This document shows positions 1 to 8,137 of a DNA stretch of 64,000 bases, in pieces. The stretch spans positions 1-64,000 of the forward strand of contig CAVWFH010000017.1 in NCBI GenBank assembly GCA_963754065.1, written 5' to 3'. Position 1 is the first letter of the stretch. The number at the start of each line of letters is the position of its first letter. This DNA comes from JALORV01 sp963754065 (GTDB lineage Bacteria > Pseudomonadota > Gammaproteobacteria > Burkholderiales > Burkholderiaceae_F). The translations under genes and the position numbers were made by a program. Under the pieces are notes generated by a model. It was not told the origin of the DNA. It made no database searches and was given only the letters and a program-made list of their open reading frames with translations.

Positions 1-9
1 CAGGGCAGC

Positions 10-2070
10 TTGGCACGCGCAGGCGCGGCGCAGACGGCGACCGATCGCGGTGGCGGTCGTGACATGGCCGCGCGGCTTGCCGCGATCGGCTTGCGCAGCG
101 ACTGGGATTTCGTCTTTCACCTGCCGTTGCGCTACGAAGACGAGACCATCGTCGTGCCGATCGAGGTCCTGCGCGAGGGTGGCGAGACACAGATCGAGGC
201 GACCGTCACCGCGGCTGATGTCGTGTTCCGCGGCCGTCGCCAGTTGCACGTCACCGTGCAGGATGCGAGCGGCACGCTGGTCCTGCGCTTTCTGCACTTC
301 TATCCGTCGCAACTCAAGCAACTCGCGGTCGGACAGCGCATTCGCGCATTCGGGGCAGCAAGAGGCGGCTTGGCCGGCATGGAGATGGTGCATCCGCGCG
401 TGCGCAACGTGCGTCCGGGGGAGGCGCTGCCGGACGCGCTGACGCCGATTTATCCGACGACCGCCGGTGTGCCGCAAGGGTGGTTGCGCCGACGCATAGC
501 GCGTGCGCTGCGCGACGTCGAGTTGCGCGACCTGCTGCCCGACCCTCTGCGCGAGCGCTACAGCCTGGTGGCATTGCGTCCCGCACTCGAGCGGCTACAC
601 CATCCGCCGCCGGAAGCCGATGCGGCCGCGCTCGCCGACCGCACGGACCCGGCCTGGCGGCGGCTGAAGTTCGACGAACTGGTGGCCCAGCAGATCGCGC
701 TGCGTCTGGCGCGCGCGGCGCGACAGAGGCGGCGCGCGCCGGTGTTGCGGCCGGACGGCCTCACGACACGCCTGCTGGCGGCACTGCCGTTTGCGCTGAC
801 CGCGGCGCAGTGTCGTGTCTGGGGCGAAATCGAGCGCGACCTGGCACGCGAGCATCCAATGCAGCGCCTGGTGCAGGGCGACGTCGGCAGCGGCAAGACC
901 GTCGTGGCCGCGCTCGCAGCGGCGCGTGCGATCGAGTCCGGACGGCAGGCGGCATTGATGGCGCCGACCGAGCTGCTCGCCGAGCAGCACTTCGGTCGCA
1001 TCGCGCAATGGCTTGCGCCGCTCCGCGTCGAGACGACCTGGCTCGCCGGCCGCCTCGGCGCCGCCGCCAAGCGCAAGGCACAGGATGAGATCGCGCGCGG
1101 CGCGGCGCAGCTCGTCATTGGCACCCATGCGCTGATCCAGGAGGGCGTCAGTTTCGACCGGCTCGGCCTGGCGATCGTCGATGAGCAGCACCGGTTCGGA
1201 GTCGCGCAGAGACTGGCGCTGCGCGGAGCCGACACCGACACCGACCTGGCGCCGCACATGCTGATGCTGTCGGCCACGCCGATTCCACGCACGCTGGCGA
1301 TGAGTTACCTCGCCGACCTCGACGTCTCGGTGATCGACGAGCTGCCACCGGGCCGACATCCCGTCGTTACCAAATTGATTTCGACACGACGGCGCGGCGA
1401 GGTGATCGCCCGTATCCGTGCCGACGTGGCTGCCGGGCGGCAGGCGTACTGGGTTTGCCCCTTGATCGACGCGAGTGATGCTGTTGAAGCGGCCGCAGCG
1501 ACGGAGACCTATACGCGCATCGCGGAGCTGCTGCCTGAACTGCGGATCGGCCTGCTGCACGGACAGTTGCCGGCGGCGGACAAGACCACGGTGATGCAGG
1601 GATTCAGCGCACGCACGATCGACGTACTGGTGGCGACGACCGTCGTAGAGGTCGGCGTCGACGTGCCGAACGCGACGCTGATGGTGATCGAGCACGCCGA
1701 GCGCTTCGGGCTCGCGCAGCTGCATCAGTTGCGCGGGCGTGTCGGTCGCGGCAGCGAGCAGAGTTACTGCATCCTGCTCTTTGATGAGCCGCTGTCGGAT
1801 ACGGCGCGCGAGCGCCTGAAGATCGTCTATGAAACCGGCGATGGCTTCGAAGTCGCCCGGCGCGACCTTATGATGCGGGGTCCGGGCGAGTTTCTCGGAG
1901 CGCGCCAGTCCGGAGTCCCGCTGCTGCGCTTTGCGGATCTGGAGCGCGATGCCCGGCTGGTCGAAGAGGCGCGCGGGGCGGCCGAAACAATGCTCACCCA
2001 GGACGCCGCGGCGGCGCGTGAACACGTGCGGCGCTGGTACGAGGGACGATACGAATTTCTCGCAGCATGA
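10..2070 (+). CDS. recG: ATP-dependent DNA helicase RecG
   Basis: RecG unwinds branched DNA, reversing stalled replication forks and processing Holliday junctions. The protein has an N-terminal wedge/OB-type domain (roughly residues 40-140). It then has a superfamily 2 helicase core with Walker A GDVGSGKT at residues 290-297, a DEQH box in the context VDEQHRFGV, and motif VI QLRGRVGRG. At 686 residues it is close to the usual RecG length of about 690. The first start available is a TTG at base 10, but the frame is open to the window edge, so the true start may lie upstream. oxyR follows 35 bases later on the same strand, an order I know from Burkholderiales. Function is confident; only the N-terminus is uncertain. 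Confidence 0.95.
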   Translation: MARAGAAQTATDRGGGRDMAARLAAIGLRSDWDFVFHLPLRYEDETIVVPIEVLREGGETQIEATVTAADVVFRGRRQLHVTVQDASGTLVLRFLHFYPSQLKQLAVGQRIRAFGAARGGLAGMEMVHPRVRNVRPGEALPDALTPIYPTTAGVPQGWLRRRIARALRDVELRDLLPDPLRERYSLVALRPALERLHHPPPEADAAALADRTDPAWRRLKFDELVAQQIALRLARAARQRRRAPVLRPDGLTTRLLAALPFALTAAQCRVWGEIERDLAREHPMQRLVQGDVGSGKTVVAALAAARAIESGRQAALMAPTELLAEQHFGRIAQWLAPLRVETTWLAGRLGAAAKRKAQDEIARGAAQLVIGTHALIQEGVSFDRLGLAIVDEQHRFGVAQRLALRGADTDTDLAPHMLMLSATPIPRTLAMSYLADLDVSVIDELPPGRHPVVTKLISTRRRGEVIARIRADVAAGRQAYWVCPLIDASDAVEAAAATETYTRIAELLPELRIGLLHGQLPAADKTTVMQGFSARTIDVLVATTVVEVGVDVPNATLMVIEHAERFGLAQLHQLRGRVGRGSEQSYCILLFDEPLSDTARERLKIVYETGDGFEVARRDLMMRGPGEFLGARQSGVPLLRFADLERDARLVEEARGAAETMLTQDAAAAREHVRRWYEGRYEFLAA

Positions 2071-2105
2071 CTGGCACACGTGCCGCTCGTGCATCTCGCT
2101 GACGC

Positions 2106-3053
2106 ATGACCCTTACCGAACTCAAATACATCGTTGCGGTCGCGCGCGAGCGACACTTCGGCCGCGCGGCCGAGGCCTGTTTCGTCAGCCAGCCGACGCT
2201 TTCCGTGGCGATCAAGAAACTGGAGGAGGAACTCGGCACGCAGATCTTCGAACGGCGCACCAGCGAGGTGACGACGACACCGGCAGGTGAGCGCATTGTC
2301 GGTCAGGCACAGAAGGTCCTCGACGAGGCGGCCCGCATCAAGGAGATCGCGCGCCAGGGCCGCGATCCGCTGGCCGGTCCCCTGCGGCTTGGCGTGATCT
2401 ACACGATCGGACCGTACCTGCTGCCGGGACTGGTGCGGCAGCTGCTGAAAGATGCGCCCGAGATGCCGCTGCTGCTGACCGAGAACTTCACGGTCAATCT
2501 GATGGAGCGGCTGAAGAATGGCGAGATCGACGTCGCGATCATGGCGCTGCCGCTGCCACAGACCGGTTTGCTGATGCAGGCTGTCTACGACGAGCCGTTC
2601 ATCGTCGCGATTCCGCGGAATCATGCATGGTCCCGGCGCAAGAACATCCCGAGTGAGGACCTGAAGAAGGAAACCATGCTCCTGCTCGGCACCGGCCATT
2701 GCTTCCGCGACCAGGTGCTCGAAGTGTGTCCGGAACTGTCGCGGTTCTCTTCGTCGGCCGAGGGCATCCAGAAGACCTTCGAGGGTTCTTCGCTCGACAC
2801 GATCCGCCACATGGTGGGCTCCGGCCTCGGCGTCACGGTGCTGCCGGCGACGTCGGTCCCGGAAAAGCCGTCGCGCGACTCGTTGCTCGAGTACATCCCC
2901 TTCAAGCCACCGGCACCCGACCGACGCGTGGTGCTGGCCTGGCGCAAGTCGTTCACTCGAGCACCCGCGATCGAGGCGCTGCGGCAGGCAATCCTCAAGT
3001 GCTCGCTGCATGGGGTGACCAAGTTGCCGGACTCCCCCATCGAAACCTGGTGA
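2106..3053 (+). CDS. oxyR: LysR-family peroxide sensor OxyR
   Basis: This is a LysR-type regulator of 315 residues. It has an N-terminal winged helix-turn-helix (residues 1-60, FGRAAEACFVSQPTLS...) and a C-terminal periplasmic-binding-like sensor domain. The codons for the two redox cysteines fall at residues 199 (GHCFRDQ) and 208 (EVCPEL). These are the same numbers as the Cys199-Cys208 pair of Escherichia coli OxyR, which forms a disulfide on H2O2 exposure, so this is a true OxyR and not a generic LysR protein. It lies directly downstream of recG and directly upstream of dps, a classic OxyR target. Expected role: cytoplasmic transcriptional activator of peroxide defence. Confidence 0.95.
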   Translation: MTLTELKYIVAVARERHFGRAAEACFVSQPTLSVAIKKLEEELGTQIFERRTSEVTTTPAGERIVGQAQKVLDEAARIKEIARQGRDPLAGPLRLGVIYTIGPYLLPGLVRQLLKDAPEMPLLLTENFTVNLMERLKNGEIDVAIMALPLPQTGLLMQAVYDEPFIVAIPRNHAWSRRKNIPSEDLKKETMLLLGTGHCFRDQVLEVCPELSRFSSSAEGIQKTFEGSSLDTIRHMVGSGLGVTVLPATSVPEKPSRDSLLEYIPFKPPAPDRRVVLAWRKSFTRAPAIEALRQAILKCSLHGVTKLPDSPIETW

Positions 3054-3071
3054 CCCGTTCCCCCTGGGGCT

Positions 3072-3124
3072 ATCGACGGCGTAGGAATTGTCGATTGGTC
3101 AGCGCGGAACCGAACGGTTAGGAT
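3072..3124 (+). promoter_or_regulatory. Putative dps promoter with upstream dyad
   Basis: The oxyR-dps gap holds a possible sigma-70 promoter, TTGGTC (3095-3100), an 18-base spacer and TAGGAT (3119-3124). Just upstream is the interrupted dyad ATCGAC (3072-3077) and GTCGAT (3090-3095), touching the -35 hexamer, where an activator such as OxyR would bind. The dyad does not match the classic OxyR ATAG-N7-CTAT half-site array well, so OxyR binding is an inference from context. Confidence 0.35.
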
Positions 3125-3151
3125 CGACTCGTAAATTCAAAGGAGAACGCA

Positions 3152-3670
3152 ATGGCAAAGAAGCGCAAGGCAACGGTGGCGGCCCATGGCGCGCCGGGCA
3201 TCGACATCGGCATCGCCGACAAGGACCGGGTGAAGATCGCCGAAGGACTGTCGCGTGTACTGGCCGATACGTACTCGCTGTACCTCAAGACGCATAGCTT
3301 TCACTGGAACGTCGAGGGGCCGATGTTCAACACGCTGCACCTGATGTTCATGGACCAGTACACGGAACTGTGGAATGCACTGGATGCCATTGCCGAGCGC
3401 ATCCGTTCGCTCGGCTACCCCGCGCCGGGCACCAACACCGAATTCGCGCGACTGACTTCGATCGACGAGACGCCGGGCGTGCCGGATGCGATGGAAATGG
3501 TGCGGCTGCTCGTCGCCGGCCACGAGGCCGTCACCCGCACAGCGCGCGCAGTCTTCCCGGCCGCTGACAAGGCCAGCGACGAGTCGACCGCGGACCTGCT
3601 GACCCAGCGCCTGCAGATTCATGAAAAGACCGCGTGGATGCTGCGCGAAGTAGCCCGCGGTGAAGGCTAA
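3152..3670 (+). CDS. dps: Dps-family ferritin-like DNA-protection protein
   Basis: Dps forms a dodecamer that oxidises and stores iron with H2O2 and coats DNA during stress. The 172-residue product shows the intersubunit ferroxidase ligands in the segment from HSFHWNVEG onward. His51, His63, Asp78 and Glu82 are placed as in E. coli Dps. The N-terminus is lysine-rich (MAKKRK), as expected for a DNA-binding tail. The start is supported by AAAGGAG seven bases upstream. Its position behind oxyR suggests peroxide induction. The 3' end of the gene is partly copied in the following intergenic region. Confidence 0.93.
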   Translation: MAKKRKATVAAHGAPGIDIGIADKDRVKIAEGLSRVLADTYSLYLKTHSFHWNVEGPMFNTLHLMFMDQYTELWNALDAIAERIRSLGYPAPGTNTEFARLTSIDETPGVPDAMEMVRLLVAGHEAVTRTARAVFPAADKASDESTADLLTQRLQIHEKTAWMLREVARGEG

Positions 3671-3776
3671 TCGGCGCAGTCCGAAGTTAAGTCGCGCGAC
3701 GGGCCAAACAAGACGTGGATGCCGGAGTTAAGGCGCGCAGCGCCGGCCGGAGCCAAAAGACCGCGTGGATGCTGCG
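3624..3776 (+). repeat. 22-bp direct repeat spanning the dps 3' end and the following spacer
   Basis: A 22-base segment within the last codons of dps (3624-3645) recurs identically at 3755-3776, in the non-coding spacer before the convergent gene. A third, partial echo (AAGACGTGGATGC, around 3710) lies between them. The spacer also repeats a GGAGTTAAG/GAAGTTAAG motif. The pattern looks like local duplication and decay of the dps terminus. No intrinsic terminator with a T-run is obvious here. Confidence 0.7.
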
Positions 3777-3798
3777 GAGCCTGCTTAAGTAGCCTGGA

Positions 3799-4353
3799 TC
3801 AGCTGCGCAGCTTCCAGACGCCGTCGCCGCTGCGGCAGGCCACCTTCGTACCCCACGACTTCTTGCCGCCTTCGCTGGCCTCGAGTTTGAACTCGCGGCA
3901 ATCGGTGCCGATGCCCTTCATCGGCATCAACATGTAATTCGCTCCGCTGGCGCTGGTCCAGCGCACGGACTGGCCCTGCGGCGCCAGCTCAAGTGTGTGG
4001 CCGATGCACGCTTCGTCACCCTGGTCGAGCTGGCGGCCGATGCTGGATCCGACAATCGCGCCAAGCGCCACACCGACGATCGTTGCGACGGTGCGCCCGT
4101 TGCCGTCGCCCACCTGCGAGCCGACCACGCCGCCGACGGCGGCGCCGGCAACGCCGAGGATCACGTCGGTCTGGCAGCGTCCCGAGATCACGCCGTAGTC
4201 CTGCGGCCAGGCCTTGCCGGTGTAGCCGACATAAGCAGGGTCGTTCTTCTTGCGCCAGCCGTGCGCCTTGGCGTGCGGTGGCGGATCGGCCCAGACGGGG
4301 CCCGCAAGCCCGATGGCGAAGAGTGCGGTCAGGCGAAGGGCAAGGTGGCGCAT
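3799..4353 (-). CDS. Exported glycine-zipper (2TM) surface protein
   Basis: The 184-residue product starts with a cleavable-type signal peptide (about residues 1-22, ending PVWA). It continues with a short charged linker and then a glycine-zipper region (about residues 65-112) built of GVAGAAVGGVVGSQVG- and GAIVGSSIG-like repeats. This matches the glycine-zipper 2TM family of outer-membrane-associated proteins. The C-terminal part contains three cysteines and a conserved-looking SVRWTSASG segment. Such proteins are thought to insert in or associate with the outer membrane, but their precise function is unknown. It is convergent with dps. A smaller glycine-zipper lipoprotein occurs at 48.4 kb. 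Confidence 0.75.
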   Translation of the reverse strand: MRHLALRLTALFAIGLAGPVWADPPPHAKAHGWRKKNDPAYVGYTGKAWPQDYGVISGRCQTDVILGVAGAAVGGVVGSQVGDGNGRTVATIVGVALGAIVGSSIGRQLDQGDEACIGHTLELAPQGQSVRWTSASGANYMLMPMKGIGTDCREFKLEASEGGKKSWGTKVACRSGDGVWKLRS

Positions 4354-4443
4354 GGATGCTCCGGGGCAGTCGGACCTAACTGCAATAACGGCATCCGTGC
4401 TGTGGAGCTTGACCGTCAGATGGCGGGTTCCTTGCGCCCGACC

Positions 4444-4956
4444 TCACGTGCCTGCGGTATGCCATTTCGCGCGTATGGCCTCGATGCGCGCGCGGTTGGC
4501 GCCGAAGTCCTTGCGGCCGAGCCGGGATGACGAGCGCACGTGGATGACGCGGCCCGCTGGATCGAGCCAGAACTCCGCATCATCGACGAAGCGCAGCCAG
4601 CGTGTGCTGAACTCGGCACGCAGATAGTCCGGCCGTTCCTCGACGAGGCGCGCACCGGGCCAGGCGGTGACCAGCGCGCGCAGTCGCGACATCGCCGCCA
4701 TCCCGTCGCCGCGCAGCGCCAACGGCTCGATCTGCGCATACGTGCTGGCGTATTCGCCCTCCGGCCAGAGCATCGCCTGGCTGCTGACACTGTTGGGCGT
4801 GCGCGACGGCGGCTTGAGCTTGCCATCCTTCACGCCGAGGCCCGAAGGAGCCTTTCCGGTGAGCAGGCCGAGCTGGCCGGCAGCCAGCAGCCCCAGGGGC
4901 GCGACTACAAGCAGCAATGCCAGGATCACGAGCGCGCGCATCATCAGCTCAGGCAT
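4444..4956 (-). CDS. DUF1499 family membrane-anchored protein
   Basis: The 170-residue protein has an N-terminal hydrophobic segment (about residues 7-28) followed by a soluble DUF1499-like domain (PNSVSSQA at its start, TRWLRFVDDAEFW later). DUF1499 proteins are of unknown function. The start at 4956 is chosen because it overlaps the stop of the upstream flavoprotein by 8 bases; 4944 and 4941 are alternatives. A longer frame to 5202 is open, but it would lie inside the flavoprotein gene. It is the last gene of a tightly overlapping run of five, so its product probably serves the same membrane-linked pathway. Confidence 0.72.
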   Translation of the reverse strand: MPELMMRALVILALLLVVAPLGLLAAGQLGLLTGKAPSGLGVKDGKLKPPSRTPNSVSSQAMLWPEGEYASTYAQIEPLALRGDGMAAMSRLRALVTAWPGARLVEERPDYLRAEFSTRWLRFVDDAEFWLDPAGRVIHVRSSSRLGRKDFGANRARIEAIRAKWHTAGT

Positions 4957-6052
4957 GGCGAAACTGCGCGATGAAACCACGATCGATACGATCCTTCCAG
5001 CGCCACACCCAGTTGCCGCTCCAGGCGAGGCCGTTCCACGAGGCGATGGCGTGCTGCGGTCCGGTCGCGAGAATGTATAGCGCGGTCCGCTGCGGCGTAT
5101 AGGTCCGCAGCCGCTGCCCCAGGGCTTGTCGAATGAGATTGTCGGCAAGCCGCGGTCCCGCACGTACCGCATAGACCCCCGAACGCGCACGGGGCGCACC
5201 AATCATCGTGGCGACGTCGCCGGCGGCAAACACGGTGTCGTGCGACACCGATCGAAACCGGCGATCGACCTGGATGAAGCCGGCATCGTCCAGCGCCAGT
5301 CCCGTACCGCGCAGCCAGGCCGGCGCGCTAGCGCCGCTGGCCAGCAACGTCACGTCGCTCGTCAGAGAGGCGCCCTCCCGCAAGTCGACATGATCACCGG
5401 TGACCCGCGTGACAGCCGAATCGAGCAGTCGCACGTTTGCCCTCACCAGTGCCGCGCGAACCAGTCGTCGCACGCGCTCGCCGTGTCCCGGCAACAGGTC
5501 GCCGCCGCTCACGAGCTGGACCTGGGTGTCGTTCCCCGCGGCACGGAGCGCGTAGGCAACGGACATGGCCACCTCGACGCCGCCGGCGCCGGCGCCGATC
5601 ACGACGACCTTGGGTCGATCCGCTTCCGCCAGTCGCGGCGCGAGCACCGACCACTTCGACAGGAATTCCTCGAGCGGTCGCAGCGGCAGCGCCCATTGAT
5701 GGGCGCCTTCGATGGCGTGCGCCGCGATGTCCGCGCCGGTGGCCAGCGAGATCAGGTCGTACTCGAGGGTCGTCCCGCCTGCGGTGACCACCCGGCGTTG
5801 CGCGGGATCGAGGCCGACGACGCGATCGAGCAGCCCACCGGCGCCGGCCGCCTGAAGCAAGGGACGCAGTGGAATGGCAAGTTCGTCCGTCGTGTAGTGC
5901 CCCGCGATCCAGCCGGGAAGCATGCCGCTGTACAACTGCCGGTCATGGGGCGTGACGAGCATGACCTCGAGGCCCGCCGGCCGTCGCCGTGCGAGTTCGC
6001 GCAGAACGAAGGCATGCGCGTGTCCGCCGCCCACGAGCAGCAGTCGCTTCAT
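4949..6052 (-). CDS. FAD/NAD(P)-dependent oxidoreductase, SelD-associated type
   Basis: This 367-residue pyridine nucleotide-disulfide oxidoreductase-like flavoprotein has an N-terminal FAD-binding fold (LLVGGGHAHAF, residues 4-14), a second nucleotide site (VVIGAGAGGVEVA, near residue 150) and a C-terminal FAD motif (VFAAGDVA). The HAHAF and YSGMLPGWIAGHY segments are typical of the family found fused to, or near, selenophosphate synthetase SelD. It lacks the CxxxxC redox pair of true disulfide reductases, so an NDH-2- or sulfide:quinone reductase-like electron transfer role is more likely. Its start overlaps the DUF3047 stop as ATGA. The substrate is unknown; the context suggests the ArsS pathway. 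Confidence 0.82.
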   Translation of the reverse strand: MKRLLLVGGGHAHAFVLRELARRRPAGLEVMLVTPHDRQLYSGMLPGWIAGHYTTDELAIPLRPLLQAAGAGGLLDRVVGLDPAQRRVVTAGGTTLEYDLISLATGADIAAHAIEGAHQWALPLRPLEEFLSKWSVLAPRLAEADRPKVVVIGAGAGGVEVAMSVAYALRAAGNDTQVQLVSGGDLLPGHGERVRRLVRAALVRANVRLLDSAVTRVTGDHVDLREGASLTSDVTLLASGASAPAWLRGTGLALDDAGFIQVDRRFRSVSHDTVFAAGDVATMIGAPRARSGVYAVRAGPRLADNLIRQALGQRLRTYTPQRTALYILATGPQHAIASWNGLAWSGNWVWRWKDRIDRGFIAQFRHA

Positions 6053-6774
6053 TCAGATACCAGCAGCAGGTCGCCGAAGTAGGCGAGGGCGCTTCCGCCG
6101 GTGTTGTCGGCGTCGCTGGCAAAGGCGATCGCGCTGATCGGCGGAATTCCACCGTCAGCTTCGGCGCCGAACGCGCGCACGAAGTCGGCGCGCAGATCGC
6201 GTCGCTCCTGGAACCACTGGCCCTGCTCGCCGACTGCCGCGGAGCGCAGTACCAGCATGCGTACGCGGTCTGTGTACACGTTGGGCAGCCACGTTCCGGG
6301 AGCGAGCGTGCGTTCCCACAGGTAGCACACCGTGGCTGCGGGCAGGTCCAGCTTGAACAGCCGGCGCCCGAGTTCGATCTTCAGTCGATCGAACAGTCCC
6401 AGGCGATCCAGCGGAAGATCGAAGAGCACGCAAACCTTGGCGGCCACGTCGTCACCGGCCTTTATCGACAGATCGCTCGCTGCCGGAAAGCGATCGACGC
6501 GCCAGCTCCAGCGCAGGATGGGTGTGGTTGCCACATCGGCCTGCAATGGGTGCACCACGTTGGCGTAGGAACCGTCGGCCTCGGCCCTGACAACGCGCAT
6601 CCCGTCCACCGTGACGATCTCGTATTGCGTGTGCCGAGGGATCTTCGGCAGCGTGATCACGTGCCACGGGGGTGGAACATGCGTGTCGGGTGCGGACGAT
6701 AGCGGTGTGGGCATCGCTGCGGCCAGCGCTGCACTGCAAGCTGCGAAAGTGACGGCGAGCACGAGCCGCATCAT
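6049..6774 (-). CDS. DUF3047 family exported protein
   Basis: The product of 241 residues begins with a signal peptide (about residues 1-20, AALAAA). The mature part matches the DUF3047 pattern as I know it: an ILRWSWRVD segment, then DDVAAKVCVLFD and VCYLWE, and a C-terminal SAIAFASDADNTGGSALAYFGDL. The family is of unknown function and probably periplasmic with a beta-rich fold. Both ends overlap neighbours by four bases (ATGA), giving translational coupling with the DUF2064 transferase upstream and the flavoprotein downstream. That makes it part of the same biochemical module. Confidence 0.8.
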   Translation of the reverse strand: MMRLVLAVTFAACSAALAAAMPTPLSSAPDTHVPPPWHVITLPKIPRHTQYEIVTVDGMRVVRAEADGSYANVVHPLQADVATTPILRWSWRVDRFPAASDLSIKAGDDVAAKVCVLFDLPLDRLGLFDRLKIELGRRLFKLDLPAATVCYLWERTLAPGTWLPNVYTDRVRMLVLRSAAVGEQGQWFQERRDLRADFVRAFGAEADGGIPPISAIAFASDADNTGGSALAYFGDLLLVSE

Positions 6775-7394
6775 GACCAGGTCCCGCGATCGAGCCAGCC
6801 GCTTTGAAGTGCGAGTTCCATGTCGTCCGGACGATCGAGATCGGGCAATGGATTCAGCTCCGCAAATCGGAGTCCGAGGGTCAACAGGCGCTGGCGTGTC
6901 GCGTCGAGCACTGTGTCCGAGCCCCAGTCCATCCGGGAGAAGAGGTCGCGCCGAGGCTCACGCATGCCGATCAGCACATAACCGCCGTCAAGGGCAGGTT
7001 GGAGTACGACATCATGGTCGGCAAGCAGCATACCTGCCTGGACGAGGTCATCCGGCCGCTGCGCGGGACAGTCCGTGCCGATGACGATACCGATCCGATG
7101 GCGCTGCTGTGCGTGCACCAGGGCCGCATGCATGCGATGACCGAGATCACCTTCTGGCTGAACGAGCAAGTCCGCATCCCATCGGCGCGCAAGCTCCAGC
7201 GTCGCCTCGTCAGGCACGCCGTCGATCCACAGCACGACGTCGGCGCCGCAGGCGTGCGCTCGTTGCAGAGCCCGTTCCGTCAGGTGGGCCTGAAGCGAAG
7301 CGGCGCGCTCAGCCCCCAGCCGTGGAATCAGGCGCGTCTTGGCTGCCCCTGGCACCGCAGCCCGCGCGAGCACCGCGACCTGCAGGGCGGACAT
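6771..7394 (-). CDS. TIGR04282-type transferase (DUF2064), arsenosugar/rSAM-associated
   Basis: The 207-residue protein has a nucleotidyltransferase/CofC-like glycosyltransferase fold. The N-terminal AVLARAAVPGAAKTRL is the nucleotide-binding loop, and GTDCPA carries the acidic metal-binding residue. This is 'transferase 1' of the pair repeatedly found with radical SAM/selenodomain (ArsS-type) proteins. The partner, 'transferase 2', is the next gene upstream and overlaps it as TGATG. The proposed role is sugar or nucleotide transfer in arsenosugar-type biosynthesis. The exact donor and acceptor cannot be read from sequence. Confidence 0.85.
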   Translation of the reverse strand: MSALQVAVLARAAVPGAAKTRLIPRLGAERAASLQAHLTERALQRAHACGADVVLWIDGVPDEATLELARRWDADLLVQPEGDLGHRMHAALVHAQQRHRIGIVIGTDCPAQRPDDLVQAGMLLADHDVVLQPALDGGYVLIGMREPRRDLFSRMDWGSDTVLDATRQRLLTLGLRFAELNPLPDLDRPDDMELALQSGWLDRGTWS

Positions 7395-8080
7395 CAGCGC
7401 ACCTCGCGATAGTCACGCGCCAGCACCGTCGGGTCGACGCCGCGCCAGTAGCGCCACCGCAGCGACCACATCCGCAGGATGGTGCGCCAGACGCCGCGTT
7501 GCTCCCAGCGGCGTCCCGAGGTGATTGCGGCCGGTCGCAGCGCACCCGGCCACGCGATTCGCCGCGCGCGTCGTGAGAAGTCGATGTCTTCCATCAACGG
7601 CAGGTCGCCGTAGCCTCCGAGCTCCTCGAAGAGCCTGCGCTCCACGAAGATGGCCTGGTCGCCGGTGCAGATCCCGCTCCACCGCGAACGGCTGTTCATC
7701 AGGCGCGCCACCACTTTGAGCCACGGCGATCGTCCGCTGATGCGAACGTCGAAGCGGCCCCAGCGAACCCCGGCGGCGATGGCCGCTGCGATGAGGTGAT
7801 CGGCGTCGTCCGGCAGTCGCGTGTCGGCATGCAGGAACAACAGGACGTCGGCCGCGGTCCCGACGTGGGCCGCGCCGGCATTCATCTGCCGTGCGCGTCC
7901 GCGCGTCGCGGCGATGACGTCATCGGCCAGCGTGCGCGCTTTTTCGCATGTGTCGTCGTGGCTTCCGCCGTCGACGACGATGATCTGCACGCCGCGCGCG
8001 CGCAGCGCCTGAAGGTCTGCCAGCGAGGCCGCAATGACGCGGCCTTCATCGAGGACCGGGATGACGATCGCGAGTTGCAT
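7394..8080 (-). CDS. TIGR04283-type family 2 glycosyltransferase, arsenosugar/rSAM-associated
   Basis: This GT-A fold family 2 glycosyltransferase has the N-terminal strand LAIVIPVLDEG, the metal-binding segment VLLFLHADTRLP (a DxD-like HADT), and GDQAIFVERRLFEELGGY, typical of the TIGR04283 family. I chose the ATG at 8080, giving 228 residues, because it starts directly at the domain. The frame extends to an ATG at 8116. Its stop overlaps the start of the DUF2064 transferase. Together the two transferases are a recognised signature of ArsS-containing clusters, and arsS lies 4 kb upstream on the same strand. Confidence 0.86.
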   Translation of the reverse strand: MQLAIVIPVLDEGRVIAASLADLQALRARGVQIIVVDGGSHDDTCEKARTLADDVIAATRGRARQMNAGAAHVGTAADVLLFLHADTRLPDDADHLIAAAIAAGVRWGRFDVRISGRSPWLKVVARLMNSRSRWSGICTGDQAIFVERRLFEELGGYGDLPLMEDIDFSRRARRIAWPGALRPAAITSGRRWEQRGVWRTILRMWSLRWRYWRGVDPTVLARDYREVR

Positions 8081-8137
8081 GACCTGCGCCTGGACGACAT
8101 CGATCGGAGGGCGCATGGCGAGTCAGACAATCCATCG

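Noticed and set aside
595..2094. Long antisense frame opposite recG
   Set aside because: It mirrors recG exactly, is arginine/glutamine-rich without domains, and is expected from third-position GC bias.
2106..3053. Generic LysR regulator or CysB/Cbl instead of OxyR
   Set aside because: Cys199 and Cys208 occur at exact OxyR positions in the right motif, and the neighbours are recG and dps.
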